Shown here in pieces: positions 36,901-50,018 of a stretch of 64,000 nt of DNA. Every line of letters starts with the position of its first letter. Position 1 is the stretch's first letter. The stretch spans positions 17,133,543-17,197,542 of the forward strand of contig CM052355.1 of assembly GCA_028551475.1 (NCBI GenBank), given 5' to 3'. Below the pieces are notes generated by a model. The model was given only the letters and a program-made list of their open reading frames with translations. It made no database searches and was not told where the DNA came from. Source of the DNA: Casuarina equisetifolia (lineage: Eukaryota; Streptophyta; Magnoliopsida; Fagales; Casuarinaceae). The translations under genes and the position numbers were made by a program.

Positions 36901-38442
36901 TCAAGAATCAAACGGAACCCAAATACGGTAAGAAGTACCTCAGTAACTGAAAAGCTTTAATGGTGCAGAGTCATCTTCGATTTATATATGTGTTCCTTTA
37001 TCTATTTATTTAGTTAGCTATCCACTCTTAAGGAGACTGCAAATTCAATGAAGGATCAAACTGATAGCAAGAGTAGATTAGGTTTCTTCTTGAGGTGTGC
37101 GTTTTAGAGACATCTCATGTACCATAGCTGGATCAGCATACTGGAAGAAAAATAACGAAAACAAACTCTAAAAGTGAAGGGGATTCATGAACAAAAAAGG
37201 CACAACTGTTGAAAATCCTCATAACTGAAGTCTAGTGTTCTAGCGTACAGTACTTAGGAGCTTACTGTCTCTTTGGCGAGAGACAGGAAAATCTGATAAA
37301 ACAGAGAGAAGAGGAAGGGGGGTTAAAAAAAAAAAGAGTATCGTATAGGTATTTGTGGAATTAAGTTCATATGGAAATGAACAGAAACAGAGAGATATGG
37401 CTTTATCCACATTGATTTCCTTTCTGTTTACGAAAACTTTTGCTTCTAACAGCTAATAGCAATTTCCCCCATCTTATATTTTAACAATTGGCTTTGCCAT
37501 GGAAGAAAAGGAAACAAAAAGGTTGTGTTTCTGTTGTTCTTTTCCTTTTTAATCTTCTTTGTTTCTATGGCTTTAAAAAACCTAAGAGTGGGAGCACGAG
37601 TCCAAGGAAATCCAAGGATTTTACAATGTTTCAGCATCCGAAATGATTGGGAAGGAAATTGAAATGCCACGTAGCACGGTACACCAGGTTTGAAGGTAGA
37701 TGATGCATGCAAGTAGGACTGACAAGTGCAGCCCAGGTGTCCTTAAGCCGTGAGCAAGAAGAAAGCAAAGAAATGGCGAGAAGTACTGAAAACTGCTTCA
37801 GAGCAAACTCCCACCAGCACGTGCATCAGACTTCCAAGATTCCGGGTGCATGTATTAGCCAAAAATTTTACCTAATATTAGTGCATCTGGTATGACCACG
37901 TGTATAAATGGCACACAACCAAGCCGCCTGCTAGTCAAAATTTAAAGCCTTGTTCTAAAGTTGAAGCTTAACATTTTCCATGTGACTTGTTACTGCCCTG
38001 CTATAAGAGTTTTTGGTGATAAACACAAATTCGAAATGTGAAAGAGAACTACAGCTTACAAAGCAGAATGCTTAAATCCTAGACGTTCCGGAACGTATTA
38101 ACAAGCGCATAATATAATTGCATGTTAGATTCCTTGAAGGTAAGTTAAGGTTGTATAATCTCATCAAAAAGGCCTTTCAAAGTCTAATCAATCATGTAAT
38201 TTTGTTGAATCACGATAGGCAGTGGGGAACACGATGCCCACAAGTTGCAAACTTAGCAAGTAGAGAGTGTAGGACCAACAAAAGAAGGCTGTAGACAGTC
38301 GCCCACAAGTTGAAGGACAGATAAGCTGATTAAATCTACGACAGGAACAAGAGGGACTAGGAAGAACAGCTGGAGATTTAGAAAGTGGGCGCAAGATATA
38401 TCTTCAGATGATTAGACCAGAGAGGTCGAAGTTGATGAAAGA

Positions 38443-38477
<35 letters not shown>

Positions 38478-40262
38478 AACTTCACTCTGGTATGTTATGC
38501 AGCATATTGCTTGGGTTTGAAACAAGTGGGTCAGAGCTTGGTTGGCACCATGATCATGATTATGTATTCACCATAGAGGACTTCAGTGATACTTCTCACT
38601 TTATTTGACCAGTCCCATTAAAGGCCATAATTCCAATTAAGGTAGATAATAGATAAGCTGAACGCTTGCTCCATTATATATAACTTTATATTATCTGAGG
38701 TCTTATCCAAACTGACCTAACTTTTCCGTTGCCCCCATAGGATAACCTAGCTTTCTAAAAAGCAAAGCTTTATATCAAAATCTCCTAATTTATGAGGCCA
38801 AGCTTCTCTGCTTAGTCACGAATTGCATTTTCATTGATAAACAAAGACGTCATCAACTTGGCCCCACATCATTAATCTGAATACTTTTTTATCAGATTGA
38901 TTGTGATTTGACCTTGATTAATGCAAGCAGTTTGTTTTAATTGTACATGTAGGGAACCACAAACTCTCCACTAACTTCACATCTATACATCAGAAAAAGG
39001 AGGAACAGAAGGTTTTCGAATTTTCAATAGTATTTGGAGCTATGATGTGTAATAGTAGAATCAAGATGTATACCTAACTTTGATTTGGTTCTTTCCCCTC
39101 TTCACAGCATATATGTGAAATAAATGTTAAAATGATTCTTTGAAAAAGTGCAACCATGACAACTTTGTCTCTCTCAATCCCCACCACTAACGAAATTCTA
39201 AGAATCAATTGGCTATTTTCCAGATTACCCAATAATTTCAAATCTGCGGTGCTTCATTTGTGCTTCTGAAGTGGAATACTAAAAATAGATTTTTCCCGTG
39301 TAGATTGGAGAATGAATTTAAAATTCTTCTGATAAGAAAGTAATATTCGCAATTCAAACAAAACAGTGGAAAACCTCCTATACAAGTTATCTTTCTGAAA
39401 CTAAAAATCCGATTCTTGACTATGAGGTATGAAATTTGACAGAAAATTTCCGCCATTAGATTAGGAACTTACATCGGTGCTGCTCCCTTGACATGGATAG
39501 CTCCAGACCAGAGACGGCCGAAAACACTACACAATGACCAAAACCAGAAGTAATACTCAATCAGACACATCCCAAGCTCTCAAGTTTAAAGTCAAAAGAG
39601 GAAACATCAGAGACTCCAATACCAGAAATTGCCGGTGTAAGCACCCCATCCCCGATAACCATACAAGTCCCAATCAAAGCCAGAATAAGAAGTAACCTTT
39701 GCAACACTCTGTGCTTCTCTAAAGTCGACTTCAACCTCCACCCAATATTGCCCATGTCAGATTCGATCCCTTCTTTTGTGTATTCCGATAGCTCCTCATC
39801 CGCGAGCTGGCAATTGGGCAATGAGCTAACTCGGGCGTGCCGGCATAGCAGTGAATACAAAGCAAAAGTCCCGCCTTCACCATTATCATCAGCTCTAAGC
39901 ACAATAAACACATACTTGAGAAGTGGCACCAGCGTAAGTGTCCAGAATACGAAAGACAAGACTCCATATATTTCCTCATTACTCTCAGAATGCTGGATAT
40001 CCTCAGCGAAAGCGCTTTTGTACACATATAAAGGAGAAGTACTCAAATCTCCATAGACAACGCCTAAACTCTGGTACGCCAATGTTAACACTGTCTTCCA
40101 CGAATCTTTCTGAAAAAAAAAAAAAAAAAAAAAAAAAACAAGAACAAGAACACGATCACGATCAGAAAGGCCGAGATTTCTGAGGGCCTTCCACAAAACA
40201 AGCTGACTCGCCACATGTCTTACCTTGATTGGATGGCTACGGATCACACCCTCCACATCCAT
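33950..40262 (-). CDS. HAK/KUP/KT potassium transporter (POT6/POT8-like)
   Basis: Twelve-helix membrane K+ transporter (K_trans family) of 774 residues, the usual length. Eight exons in phase: 40224-40262, 39623-40109, 39473-39526, 36509-36769, 36366-36418, 35588-35711, 35238-35492, 33950-35001. Diagnostic stretches: [17 protein letters not shown] near the N-terminus (the GDxxTSPLY signature), [45 protein letters not shown], and [17 protein letters not shown] in the soluble C-terminal part. Start [13 protein letters not shown] fits the family. Intron 3 is long (2.7 kb) and carries an ATG-repeat microsatellite. The order of residues is closest, from memory, to cluster II transporters such as POT6 and POT8, which act in K+ efflux, turgor and osmotic adjustment. 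No break was found in the coding sequence, so it is probably functional. Confidence 0.94.
38443..38477. repeat. ATG/GAT trinucleotide microsatellite in intron 3 of the K+ transporter
   Basis: About 11 uninterrupted units inside a 2.7-kb intron. Confidence 0.9.
40113..40138. repeat. 26-nt poly-A (poly-T in gene sense) at an intron 3' end
   Basis: In gene sense a run of 26 T leads straight into the CAG acceptor of exon 2 of the K+ transporter, in a first intron of only about 114 bp. Confidence 0.9.
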
Positions 40263-42059
40263 GCCGGGCTGTCTTAGAATCAAAGGAAGTACATTTTTCG
40301 AACAAGTTGAAGAAAGAACAAGAGCGACCCAGTCAGCTAAATACCCTCAAACGAGTCGAAGAATAAGAAAAGCAAAAGCAAACAAATAGATAATACAGGT
40401 GACTTGTTTCCCTCGGAAGTGTAGAAAGTTGTTCAAGACCCACCAGTGTATTTATAAACAATAAAATAGAAGAAGGGAAAAACCAACAAACTTAGCCACA
40501 TCAAGAACAAAGAGAAGCACCAGAAGGGTTTATCTAAAATGGCGCAGTAACCAAGGAAGGAGTAGTTGGAACGGGACCTATAAGTTTGTAGAGGCTGTGG
40601 GAATTTGGGTGGGTATTGGGTGGTCCGCTTTGTTTTCGTTCAGATTCTAGATGGAATCTTGTGGAGGCATTGTCTTAATCTTCTCCACTTGGCGTTCATT
40701 GACAGGAAAAGTATGGAAGTTGGGACCGTGCTCTGTACACGAAGCGGGCATAAACTCACATTCTTTATAGCGGCACCTAACAAGACTTACTAGAATGGTC
40801 ACTCAAAGTTGCAGGACTTTTCCTTACGAGAATACAAACCTTACACGGATTGTCCCAGGTTGGACCACAAAAGAGCCAACTGGTAGATGCTAATGTCTCT
40901 TCCAATGGCTTTTGTCTCCAATCAAGCTCTTAGCAAAAAGAAATATAAAACAGTCGGAGAAAGACAAAAACCAAAACAAGGGCTGCTAAAATGTTTTCTT
41001 TTTTTCTCTTAGAACTTGCATACTTTAGAAGAGAAAGAAAAGTCTTTAACTTGCATGGTGATGGCTAGTGGTAAAGCCTAATCTGAGCCGATAGGAACTC
41101 CTATAAGACATGCCACGTAATTCTGAAGCATAGCCAGGTAGACAGCAAATTATTTTAAAAGACGGCAATGGAAAGAAAGCTGCATTGAAAAGGATTTGCA
41201 TGATGTGACAACTGATGATGTTACTTGATTACTCAACTCAAGAAATGAGGCTGCTACCCAAATTTCAACCACTAATTACACGGCTAACGGTAAACGAATG
41301 AGTCGTCAAGTGTAGAAGTGAATAAAAGACAAAGAAGCAGACGGGCAGAGGGGCTTTCTACTTCGGTCTACAGGAGCCGTTTGATAACAAGCTCTTCTCA
41401 GGCAGGTTGTCTTCATTCACTGGTTGGTGCTGCAATCGTTTATGCCGGTCTTTCAGCATCTGAACAGAAAGAAAAGAAAATTTGATCACACAAAGATGGA
41501 TCTCACTAGATATGGTTTACGATGGAGGGAATATCACATAAAGATGGATCTCACTGTTTCGAGTCCTCAAGAACTGATCTTCTAGAGAGATGGGTCAATT
41601 GTGCGTCATTGTTCAACCTATTTCAACCTAACAACACTATTATATTCTTTTGAGCATGACTATGATTCTAAATGACATCTGGTGCAGGTTAAATCGCTTT
41701 AAACTACTTGTGGTAGGTGGGCATATAATTATGTTCCACTCTATCTGCCTAGGAGTAAATCTTACCAGAATCTGATACCATCTTTTAATAAAGGGAAAAG
41801 TTATATCATATGTGAGTTAATTACACGTTTGAACAGTTTGAAGTCTTGATAACTTCTTGTGTTAAAGATTAATGAAAAGGACCTAATGAAAATTTCACTA
41901 TCGATTAAAAAATAAAACATTTAGTGAAGTTACAATCATACTTTATTATAATAATACTTGTCTCTTTTCCATGGACGACGATTTAGATGGTTTTTTAATT
42001 TAATTTTTTTATCTTCTCTGTCCTTTAGATTAGCCTTCATTTTTATTAGGTGGGTATTG
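40263..42059. other. 5' flank of the K+ transporter and intergenic DNA
   Basis: The first few hundred bases are likely 5' UTR and promoter of the transporter. The rest is AT-rich. One small exon-like segment (41358-41459, minus) is listed separately. Confidence 0.5.
41358..41459 (-). other. Possible orphan terminal exon
   Basis: A good acceptor (TTTCTGTTCAG) is followed by a 33-codon open frame (MLKDRHKRLQHQPVNED...) ending in TAG. It looks like the last coding exon of a minus-strand gene, but no upstream exon is found to its right, where retroelement debris begins. The family is not recognised. It may be a remnant of a gene broken by insertions, or chance. Confidence 0.25.
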
Positions 42060-43850
42060 GGTCGTCCGTTTGTTTTCATTATCCATGTTCTAACACATAA
42101 GGCAATAAATTTCTTATAAACAAATGTATGTTAAAAGACTTAAGTTTGATAATTAGTCTCAATACATTTTATTTGAATATTATCTTTAACCTGAATCTCA
42201 TAAATTTGAGCATGTCATGGTCCCCATGACCCTTATGAACTTGTAATAGACCACCACACTCTACAATTATAATTGATGTCTCATATGACCCCATGAACTT
42301 GTGACCACTACGATCTACAGTTGATGTCCTATATGATAGCTCACATTCTACCTAATCTAGGCAACCCTTTTCATAAGTTGTCATTTTTGTAATTTAAACT
42401 TAAGATATGAGATTGACTTTAATATTATTTATTACAATTTACAACTATTTTGCAGAAAAAGCATAAAGTTGATGGTCAATCTTAACACACATATTTGAAT
42501 ATCACCAGTAACGTGGGTGTCATAAACCCAAGCCTATAACGAGTCATCTTAAGCCCATGACAAAAGGCAGGCAGTGGTTTAACTTGTCAGGATACTCCAG
42601 AGTCATGCATGTAGAATCCACCCGAATCAACATGTTTAAACCTAAAGTATTAAGGACAAACATTAAGTTCTTGTGAATGGGAAGCCCATCAGTTTCGCGA
42701 GTTCGTTGTCCCCGTCTATTTTTTGTCCTGCTTTTGCTCTCTACTTTTCCTTCTCTTTCTTCTCGGCTCTCACTTTCTTGTTCACCAAAAGGCCTGGCCA
42801 AGATCTTTCCACTGTCCAAATTCCACTAGAAAAAGGACGAAGACGATAAAGCGGCACTAAAGCAGGGACCCCTAGAATCATTTCACTACCCTGGATTGAA
42901 GTAGATACGCTGACTGAGTCTATCATGGGTAATCAACTACAAACAAGTTAACCCAGCCCCTGGCCAAGCGTAGGACTCTATAGAACCCAAGTTAGAACCA
43001 GTCGCTTGGCGTCGTCTGCCATGCCGTATGGTAATCAAAGGAATCATGAATAATAGTAGAGATGTTGAATATGGAAGTGAGTCGAGATAAGATCGAGCTG
43101 GAGAAGAAACGGAAAGGAGAGTCTTACAGGTGTCTATATCGCCAGAAGGTGCCAGGAAGCCCCGGCCAATGGACGTTCATCACGTTGCTTTTCCAAAAGG
43201 AGTGACCACTACCTTTTCTTTCAAATTTTGGAATCTAGTTTGGAATATCTCGTCACCCAATTCAGGCATCAAATTATCTTATCTTTAGGATATCATCGGA
43301 GATCAACCAAACCAAACATAAACTATCTCAATTAACAAACACTCCTTTAAATCTCAGGCTACCCGAATCTACGACAACTCTTGGTGCATCCAAACAATAA
43401 TACCGAATATTTAAACATGCAAAAATTGATAAAATATGTAGAGAAGGGAAACATGGATCGAGGACTCTTTTATGTTTCCTTAACTTTGTAATTGAGGGTT
43501 CCTATGACAATGCTAGCTAGGTGACTCTAGAGAAAGGGGAAGATATCTTCACAAAAAGATGGACTTAAACAAGTGGCAGAAGGAGGGAGAGAGAGAGAGA
43601 GGCCCTCGAAAAGGATCTGCAAAAGGAACTGCCATATGCAAAAAGATCAGGCAATTATCCAACTATGGGAGTGATACGCTGACTCATACCAATTACTATA
43701 AAATTTCGGGGAAGATTCTGGTTCCCCCACGAAGCTTAAGCGAGTCCATTGGTTCGGGGTTTTATTCTGTCTGCACCAGTGGGCGCCCAAGAGATTTTCC
43801 TGCACAGCACCCAGATTACTTGGGTCCCCCGTAAGATGCCACACCATTAT
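42060..43850 (+). mobile_element. Fragmentary LTR-retrotransposon-like debris
   Basis: CTTGGCGTCGTCTGCC at 43005-43020 resembles the TTGGCGCCGTCTG primer-binding region common in plant Gypsy elements. It is followed by a short Met-led frame, as at the 5' end of a gag. Short segments recur (ATACGCTGACT near 42906 and 43676; a GAACTTGT...CTACA block near 42237 and 42295). No LTR pair or coding domain is clear, so the class is uncertain. Confidence 0.3.
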
Positions 43851-44054
43851 TCCTGGATCATGCTCACTGGGGTTGCTTTTTGTTTCGATTCAGAAATTTT
43901 TTATACGCCTTAAATGGTGTTCATCTGATTCTATTTGTCACCATCAATCAGTACTGATTTATAAAGTCCGATAATGAATTCAACCCATTGATTCAAGAAA
44001 CCATACCCAAAATTGGTAGGATGCCAATCACCCCTTGGTTTCAAAGTAACAAAG

Positions 44055-44273
44055 TGTAAGAATTGAAAATATTAAGAAAGCCAATGTGTTTGTGTAAATG
44101 AATTTATATTCAGTTATATCAAATGGTATAATAGTGAGCTTGAACTTATTGGCTTAAATCTTATTTTAAAAATGAAATACAATTTAATACTACAATAAAT
44201 AATATTAGGAATATCACAAATTCCTAATACTAATAATGGCAATGTATCGAAAAATGCTTCATAGTAATTAACA
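44055..44273 (-). repeat. 3' LTR of the Copia element
   Basis: 219 bp bounded TGTAAG...TTAACA on the plus strand. It matches the right LTR along its length (AAGAATTGAAAATA, ATACAATTTAA, ACAAATTCCTAATAC). Confidence 0.8.
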
Positions 44274-47200
44274 CTCCCTCTCAAGTTAGATTTAGACAAG
44301 TTAAATATTCCAAATTTGAAAAAAAATGTGTTAATGTTATTTGTTGCATAGTGCCTTTGTCTACAAGTTTATCGATTGTTTCTTTGTGGATATGTGACTT
44401 GTTGCAATAATACTTTGTTAAAGCTTTTCTCTCACGTAGTGGCACTCAACCTTGATGTGTTTAGGGTGTTTATGAAAAATTGGATTTGTCAATATTTTCT
44501 CTGTAACTTTATTACTACAATAAATTAAGGTCGATTGTCTCATGTGAAAATGAAATCCCTAAGTAATCTTATTGATCTATACTACTTCACAAATGGTAAC
44601 CTACATAGCTCAATACTCTATTTTAGCTAATGAAAGAGATATAATGGGTTATTTCTTTAAATGTCAAGATATCAAGAAATTCCCAAACATAATGCAAAAA
44701 TTGAAGGTAGATCACCTTGTCATAAGTTATGTAATATAGTTTGAGTTATAGAAGGCTCACAGTTCAAACTTTGAAAAAGATAGGAACATGAGACTAAAAC
44801 CTAGACAACCTTTGAAATATTTAATCACCTTTGATGCTGCCTCTATGTGAGATTATTTTGAGTTATGCATGAATTGGCTAAGAAGTTAAACTAGGAATGT
44901 AATATCAAGTCTAATGAGGGTCAAGTATATCAGTTGGTCAACTAATTTTTGACATGTTGAAGGATTTTCAAGGGATGGATCATCTATTTTCTCTTTTGAA
45001 CCAATGTTGTATTCTATGCTCATGCACTTCTTATTTTGTTTCATAGGAATAATCGATGGCTTAGAACTAGCAAATCCAATTCTAGAGAATAATTGATGGC
45101 TTACAACTAGCAAATCCAATCCTAGAGATTAATTTCAGTGTGTACTTGTACTAACTTAAAAAGATACCTCATGGGGACCAAGTAATCTCAATGCCTAAAA
45201 ACATTTTTGATTGATTAAAATCCTTCATAAAAAAGTGACATTGAGATACTACTCAAGATCTATAATTTCAACCTAATTATTTCTTACAAAGTATGTCATC
45301 AATATAAAAGAGTAATGCCTAAAAAAAGTTGCCCTAAGTCTTAGTGAGCAATGAATAGTCATGGTAAGACTAATGAAAACATGTTAAAGTAAGGCATTAG
45401 TGCATTTAGTATTCCATTAGCAAGAGGTTTACTTTATCCTATATAGATATTTATATAATTAACATACTAATCACTCCCCCTAAGTGTGAAATCTAAGGAA
45501 AAGCTTTATCTATATCTTTTTAAAGAGATCATCATAAAGGAAAACATTATAAACATTTATATGAAAATGGGCCAATTATGTATACTAGAAATGATGATGA
45601 TCAAACAGATAGTTACTTTCTTGTTGAGAGAAGAAAATATCCTAATAATCAATGCATTTTCTTTGATTAAATTCCTTAACCATTAATCGAGCCTTGGACC
45701 ATTCAAAAGTATCGTCAGTATGATATTTCACCTTATAAACTTACTTACACTTAATAAAACAATGATTAGGGGGTAAAAAAATCACATCCAAAGTATGATT
45801 AGCCTTAAGGGCAATGAGCACATATTCCATGGTAATTACCTAATTAGGATTGGCGACAATTTCTTAGAAGGTGATAGGTTCTTGAATGACAAAAAGAGAA
45901 GCAACAAAATGTTGGTAGTGAGGTTGGCATTAGTCAAGCAAAATATAATTAAAAATGGGATAGAATGAGGCATAAGATGTAGATAGGTAAGGTAGAATAG
46001 AGGTAATCAAAGCACCAAATGAGAGGTCTAGAGGCTCAATTGGATTGGCACAAGGTCTGGTCTTGGATAGGGTTTGAGGTGTCTAGGACAAGATTTGACA
46101 TGTCAGGAACAACTAGTACAAAAGGACCATCATGTGTAGTTATGAGTAATGACAATTGTGGAGGTACAATAATTGAGGTGTTTGAAAATAATGGCGTAAT
46201 CCATAAGAAGTGATAACAAAGTATAAGTATCATCAGTCCATACTTCATGATCCATTGAAGTAGAATGGTTGACTAGGGATATGAAAGGAAAAAGATTTTT
46301 TTTGAAAAACATCATGACTAACAAAAAAATTTTCAAAAAGATAAGGTCATGCAATTGATAACCCTTTTGTGATAGAAGGTAACTCATGAAAATATATGAA
46401 GTCACGCAAGGGCCAAATTTGTCAAGCATACCTAAGATTGTGGCATAATAACAACATTCAAAAACTTGAAGATGATCAATGATTGGTGCCTATTTGAATA
46501 ACCTTTTAAAAGGACTAACTTTATGAAGGAACGATGAAGGCAAACAATTAACTATATATATATATATAGCAACAAAAATGCATTTGCCTTAAATACAATG
46601 AGGAATGTGAACTTGAAACATTAGGACTCAAGAGATGTCTAACAAATGATAACATTGCCATTTGACAAGTTTATTTTTTTAAGGAGTGTGAACATAAGAC
46701 CTCTCATGGATAATTTTTCAACTAACAAAAAATGATTGACATTCAATAAAAAAAAAAATTCAATGTTGTTGTCATAAAATATGTGCTTGACAAGTGATCC
46801 AAATTGTGTGGAAACCATGGATATAAAATATTGAACTTTTTGACAAACTTAATTTTTAAAAAATAAAAGGAATGTCCATGTCACTCTAGAAAATTCATTC
46901 ATGATAATTAAAAAATAATGTGCACCATCATGGGTAAGGGTTCAGTGAGGACCCTAGACGTCCATATGCACTAATTCAAAATTAAATGTGGTAATAGTAT
47001 GGCTAATAGAAAAGGCATTATGGGTTTGTTTGGCCAAAAGACATACAAGGCATGAAAAAGACATGGGACAAGTAATTAATTATTCATGTGCATGGTAAGA
47101 CTTTAAAGAAAAATGGCTAAGTCATTGATACAAAATATTATAACCATTATTACAAAAAAACTAAATTACAAAGAGAGAAGTGTTTGGGAATACATAAAGC

Positions 47201-48682
47201 ATTCTTTATTAAAAGTAAATAAGTATGAAAAATAAAATTAAAATTGAAGGAATTGAAAAGCAAAGAAAGTATTATCCTTTATTAGTCTTGCTTGGCACAA
47301 CTAGATCCTCAACCGTATGATCTAAAATACATAGAATTTATCAAAAAAAAATCACACAATTATTATTACAAGTAAGCTTATGAATAGACAATAGATTATG
47401 TCTAAACTATGGGGCATGTAAGACAAGTGAGGCTTAAGGTGGGGTAAGGCCGATAGTGTCTTATATGCATGATAGGGTTGCTAGATTTAGTAGGTTAAGT
47501 AATAGAAATTGGGGCTAGACATGGATAAAATGAATCTAACATTTTTAAATCATACGTGATGTAATCACCTGCTCCAATGATACATATTGAAGGCATAGAT
47601 TTGAAAGGTGAAGAAATTCTAGAAACTTTCGTTGTTAGATCAGAAGGCCTTATTTGATTTAGGAGGTTGACAAGTCTTTGTTGTTAATATGTTGTGAAGT
47701 TGAACCCAAAGAATGCTTTACAGACATTACCAAAGTTATAGGATAATAATCCTGCATTGGGTTAAGAAGGCAAAGGAGGATTAGTACTATCGTGTCAGCT
47801 ATTGTATGGATCCATAGGTGGATGCTATGGGCCATATTCAAAGGGATTTTGAGGCCTAAAAATTGCAATGACTTGTTTACAATTTGATGGTAGCGTTGGA
47901 GGCTAAAGGCCCATTTCCACCAAACTTCCTTCTTGGACCATTCTTCTGTTTGGGCTTCTAGGTTAAAGGATAGCCCACAAAAAGGAAATAAGTTTCCTTG
48001 ATATGGCTTTTTTTCTTGTAATGATCACAGAATGGGCACTATATAGATGGCCTGTGTTAAAATGGTGAAATTCGGCCCTCCTAGCCTAGTTAGATTCTAA
48101 GGCCTAGGTTCCTAGAACCAGTGTTGTCAATGCCTATGTTGCTCATTCGAAGCAGAAGCTTTTTGCGTGGTGAAAGCACTACTTTTGCTTGTAATAGAGC
48201 TTTGGCTGTCAACCGTGGACTGTTAGTGGAGGTCCTTTTTGGCCATTGCATACAACCATTCCAAGCTTGGCAACTCAGGGAGAGGATGTTGGAATGAAGC
48301 AGCTGAAATTCCTGCAGTAGAACTATGAGGAACTTCATCATGCAATCATCTTCCTTTCGTGCATGCAATTTTTTGTTTACAAGGTAGGCATAGGAGCTAC
48401 AATTGCATTTGATCGACGGTTGTTGGACTTTCGCATTGCCCCCACAACTCCTTTGATTGGACATAAAACATGGTTTAATGCACTGGTGGAGAGTTTGAGG
48501 TCTTTGATGGTTTGCTTCAATAAAAAAATTTGCGTGCCAATGATTTTGTCAAAACTATCCTTCATAATTGTCCAGATTTCGGCAACCTCGAAACTCTTAG
48601 GACACCATTGTTTCAAGCATGGGATCAACAAAATGAATCAGCCATGTTTTTACCACAACATGGCATTAATCCCGTCTCTAAG

Positions 48683-48683
<1 letters not shown>

Positions 48684-48713
<30 letters not shown>
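48684..48713. repeat. ATC trinucleotide microsatellite inside the Copia element
   Basis: Ten uninterrupted ATC units near the gag region. Confidence 0.9.
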
Positions 48714-48714
<1 letters not shown>

Positions 48715-49193
48715 GATGGGTAGTGAAGCTTTTCGGTTAGAAGCCCATCTTGTTTTGGGCAAGAAATATAGTTTGAATTTGGTTGCTTGCCAAAAGGTTG
48801 CTTGGAGACAATGCTCACAAGCTAAAGATCTATGATGGTCAAACTATAGGGATCACGTGGGACTGTCAGTGTAACATTAGACGAAGCATTCTGTGCGTCG
48901 AAAGAGGTGTTTAGAGTAGCCATGGATCGTGACGGTGGGGAGGGTTCTAGGGATATTTTGGGAAATTGGAAAACGGAAGTTGTATGGCTACTCTAAACGG
49001 GAGGATTGGGGGGACGGTAAAATAGTAATTTCTTGTGGGTAAAATGGTAATTGCAAGTGCTAAAAAAATATAGGGTAAGATAGTAATTTTCAGGGATAAA
49101 AAGAAACAAAAATAACTGCTAAAACTTGTTAATGATGGTAGGAAAAAAGGGCCAAAGTAGTAAGGTCTTAAGAGAAGAGAGGCTTGGGTATTA

Positions 49194-49413
49194 CGTAAGA
49201 ATTGAAAATAATAGGAAAGCCTACGGTTCTATGTGAATTAATCTATATTCAATTGTGTCAAACTATACAATAATGAGCCTGAATTTATAGGTTTGAATCA
49301 TACTAGAATGTAATACAATTAAATTTGAAAAATAATATTGAAAATGTTACAAGAAATATGACAAATTCTTAATACCAATAACACTAATATATCAAGAAAT
49401 GTTCATGTTCACA
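49194..49413 (-). repeat. 5' LTR of the Copia element
   Basis: 220 bp, nearly the same length as the left LTR. The inner end has CG in place of TG, consistent with decay. No matching target-site duplication was found outside the two LTRs. Confidence 0.75.
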
Positions 49414-50010
49414 TTAGCGATAAACTATAAGTGTTCTATAGTCATAAGTATGTTTGATTGTCAAGCACTTAACTCTATTGGAAGTAAGCACTACATAACA
49501 TTAAATTAGTGAGTATATGCTTATTAAAAAGAGAAAATAGTATGTTCGGTTGGGATGAAATTGATGGTGATGAATCATCAAGTCCAAGAACTTTAGAAGT
49601 TCAGCCATTTGGCGCAAGGCCCAGGCCTGAGCCCATTAGGTTTTGGACTCTAATCCCTCGAAGCATATCGATGAGCTCAGACACGTCAAAATTTGTCTGC
49701 TGACGTAAACGGATTTCGAAATGACCAAACAGTCCAAATTCCCGCGCTAGCTACGCCATGGCTTTCCCCCGAGCAAGCGAATTCCGCGCCGCGTTCTTCG
49801 GTTTCCCGCCCAAGTCTCAACGGCCCCAAACTAACTCATTGATCCCACAACTAACAGAGTTGACCACCATTTGCCTCTCTTTCTTTTCTGAAACACCACC
49901 ATCGGAAAAGCAAACAAGAGAAAATACCATTCTCTTGACCTGCCTCTTCGCCATCCCCTCGCACTCTCTTCGCCGCGGAATCCGAGAACTCCCGGACTCC
50001 GCCATGGAAG
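49414..50010. other. Promoter and 5' UTR region of the CNGC gene
   Basis: AT-rich up to about 49600, then GC-rich. From ATG 49758 an 86-codon frame runs to a stop at 50016-50018, overlapping the CNGC start. No separate gene was recognised. Confidence 0.5.
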
Positions 50011-50018
50011 ATGAATAA
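49758..50018 (+). promoter_or_regulatory. Upstream ORF overlapping the CNGC18 start codon
   Basis: An 86-codon frame, out of frame with CNGC18, ends at 50018, eight bases past the first base of the CNGC18 start codon at 50011. An internal ATG at 50004 gives the minimal form MEDE. If included in the leader, ribosomes using either ATG would pass the main start and terminate just after it. The protein has no recognisable domain. Confidence 0.4.

Larger units (their letters stand above)
44055..49413 (-). mobile_element. Decayed Copia-type LTR retrotransposon
   Basis: Reading on the minus strand, Copia domains come in the right order: gag-like EIWTIMKDSFDKIIGTQIF (about 48470-48590), the GAG-pre-integrase end CLVCLLAKQT (47024-47053), an integrase start FELVHMDVWGPH with one stop codon just after it (about 46921-46983), a late RT segment ENPSTCQKLVDQLIYLT (44886-45119), and RNase H SLAKIEY..AM (about 44580-44650). 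The frames are broken by many stops and shifts. Two LTRs (44055-44273, 49194-49413) flank it; next to the left one is a purine tract (minus-strand GAGAGGGAG at 44274-44284). A degenerate iMet-type primer site may sit at 49179-49193. It is incapable of autonomous movement. Confidence 0.85.
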
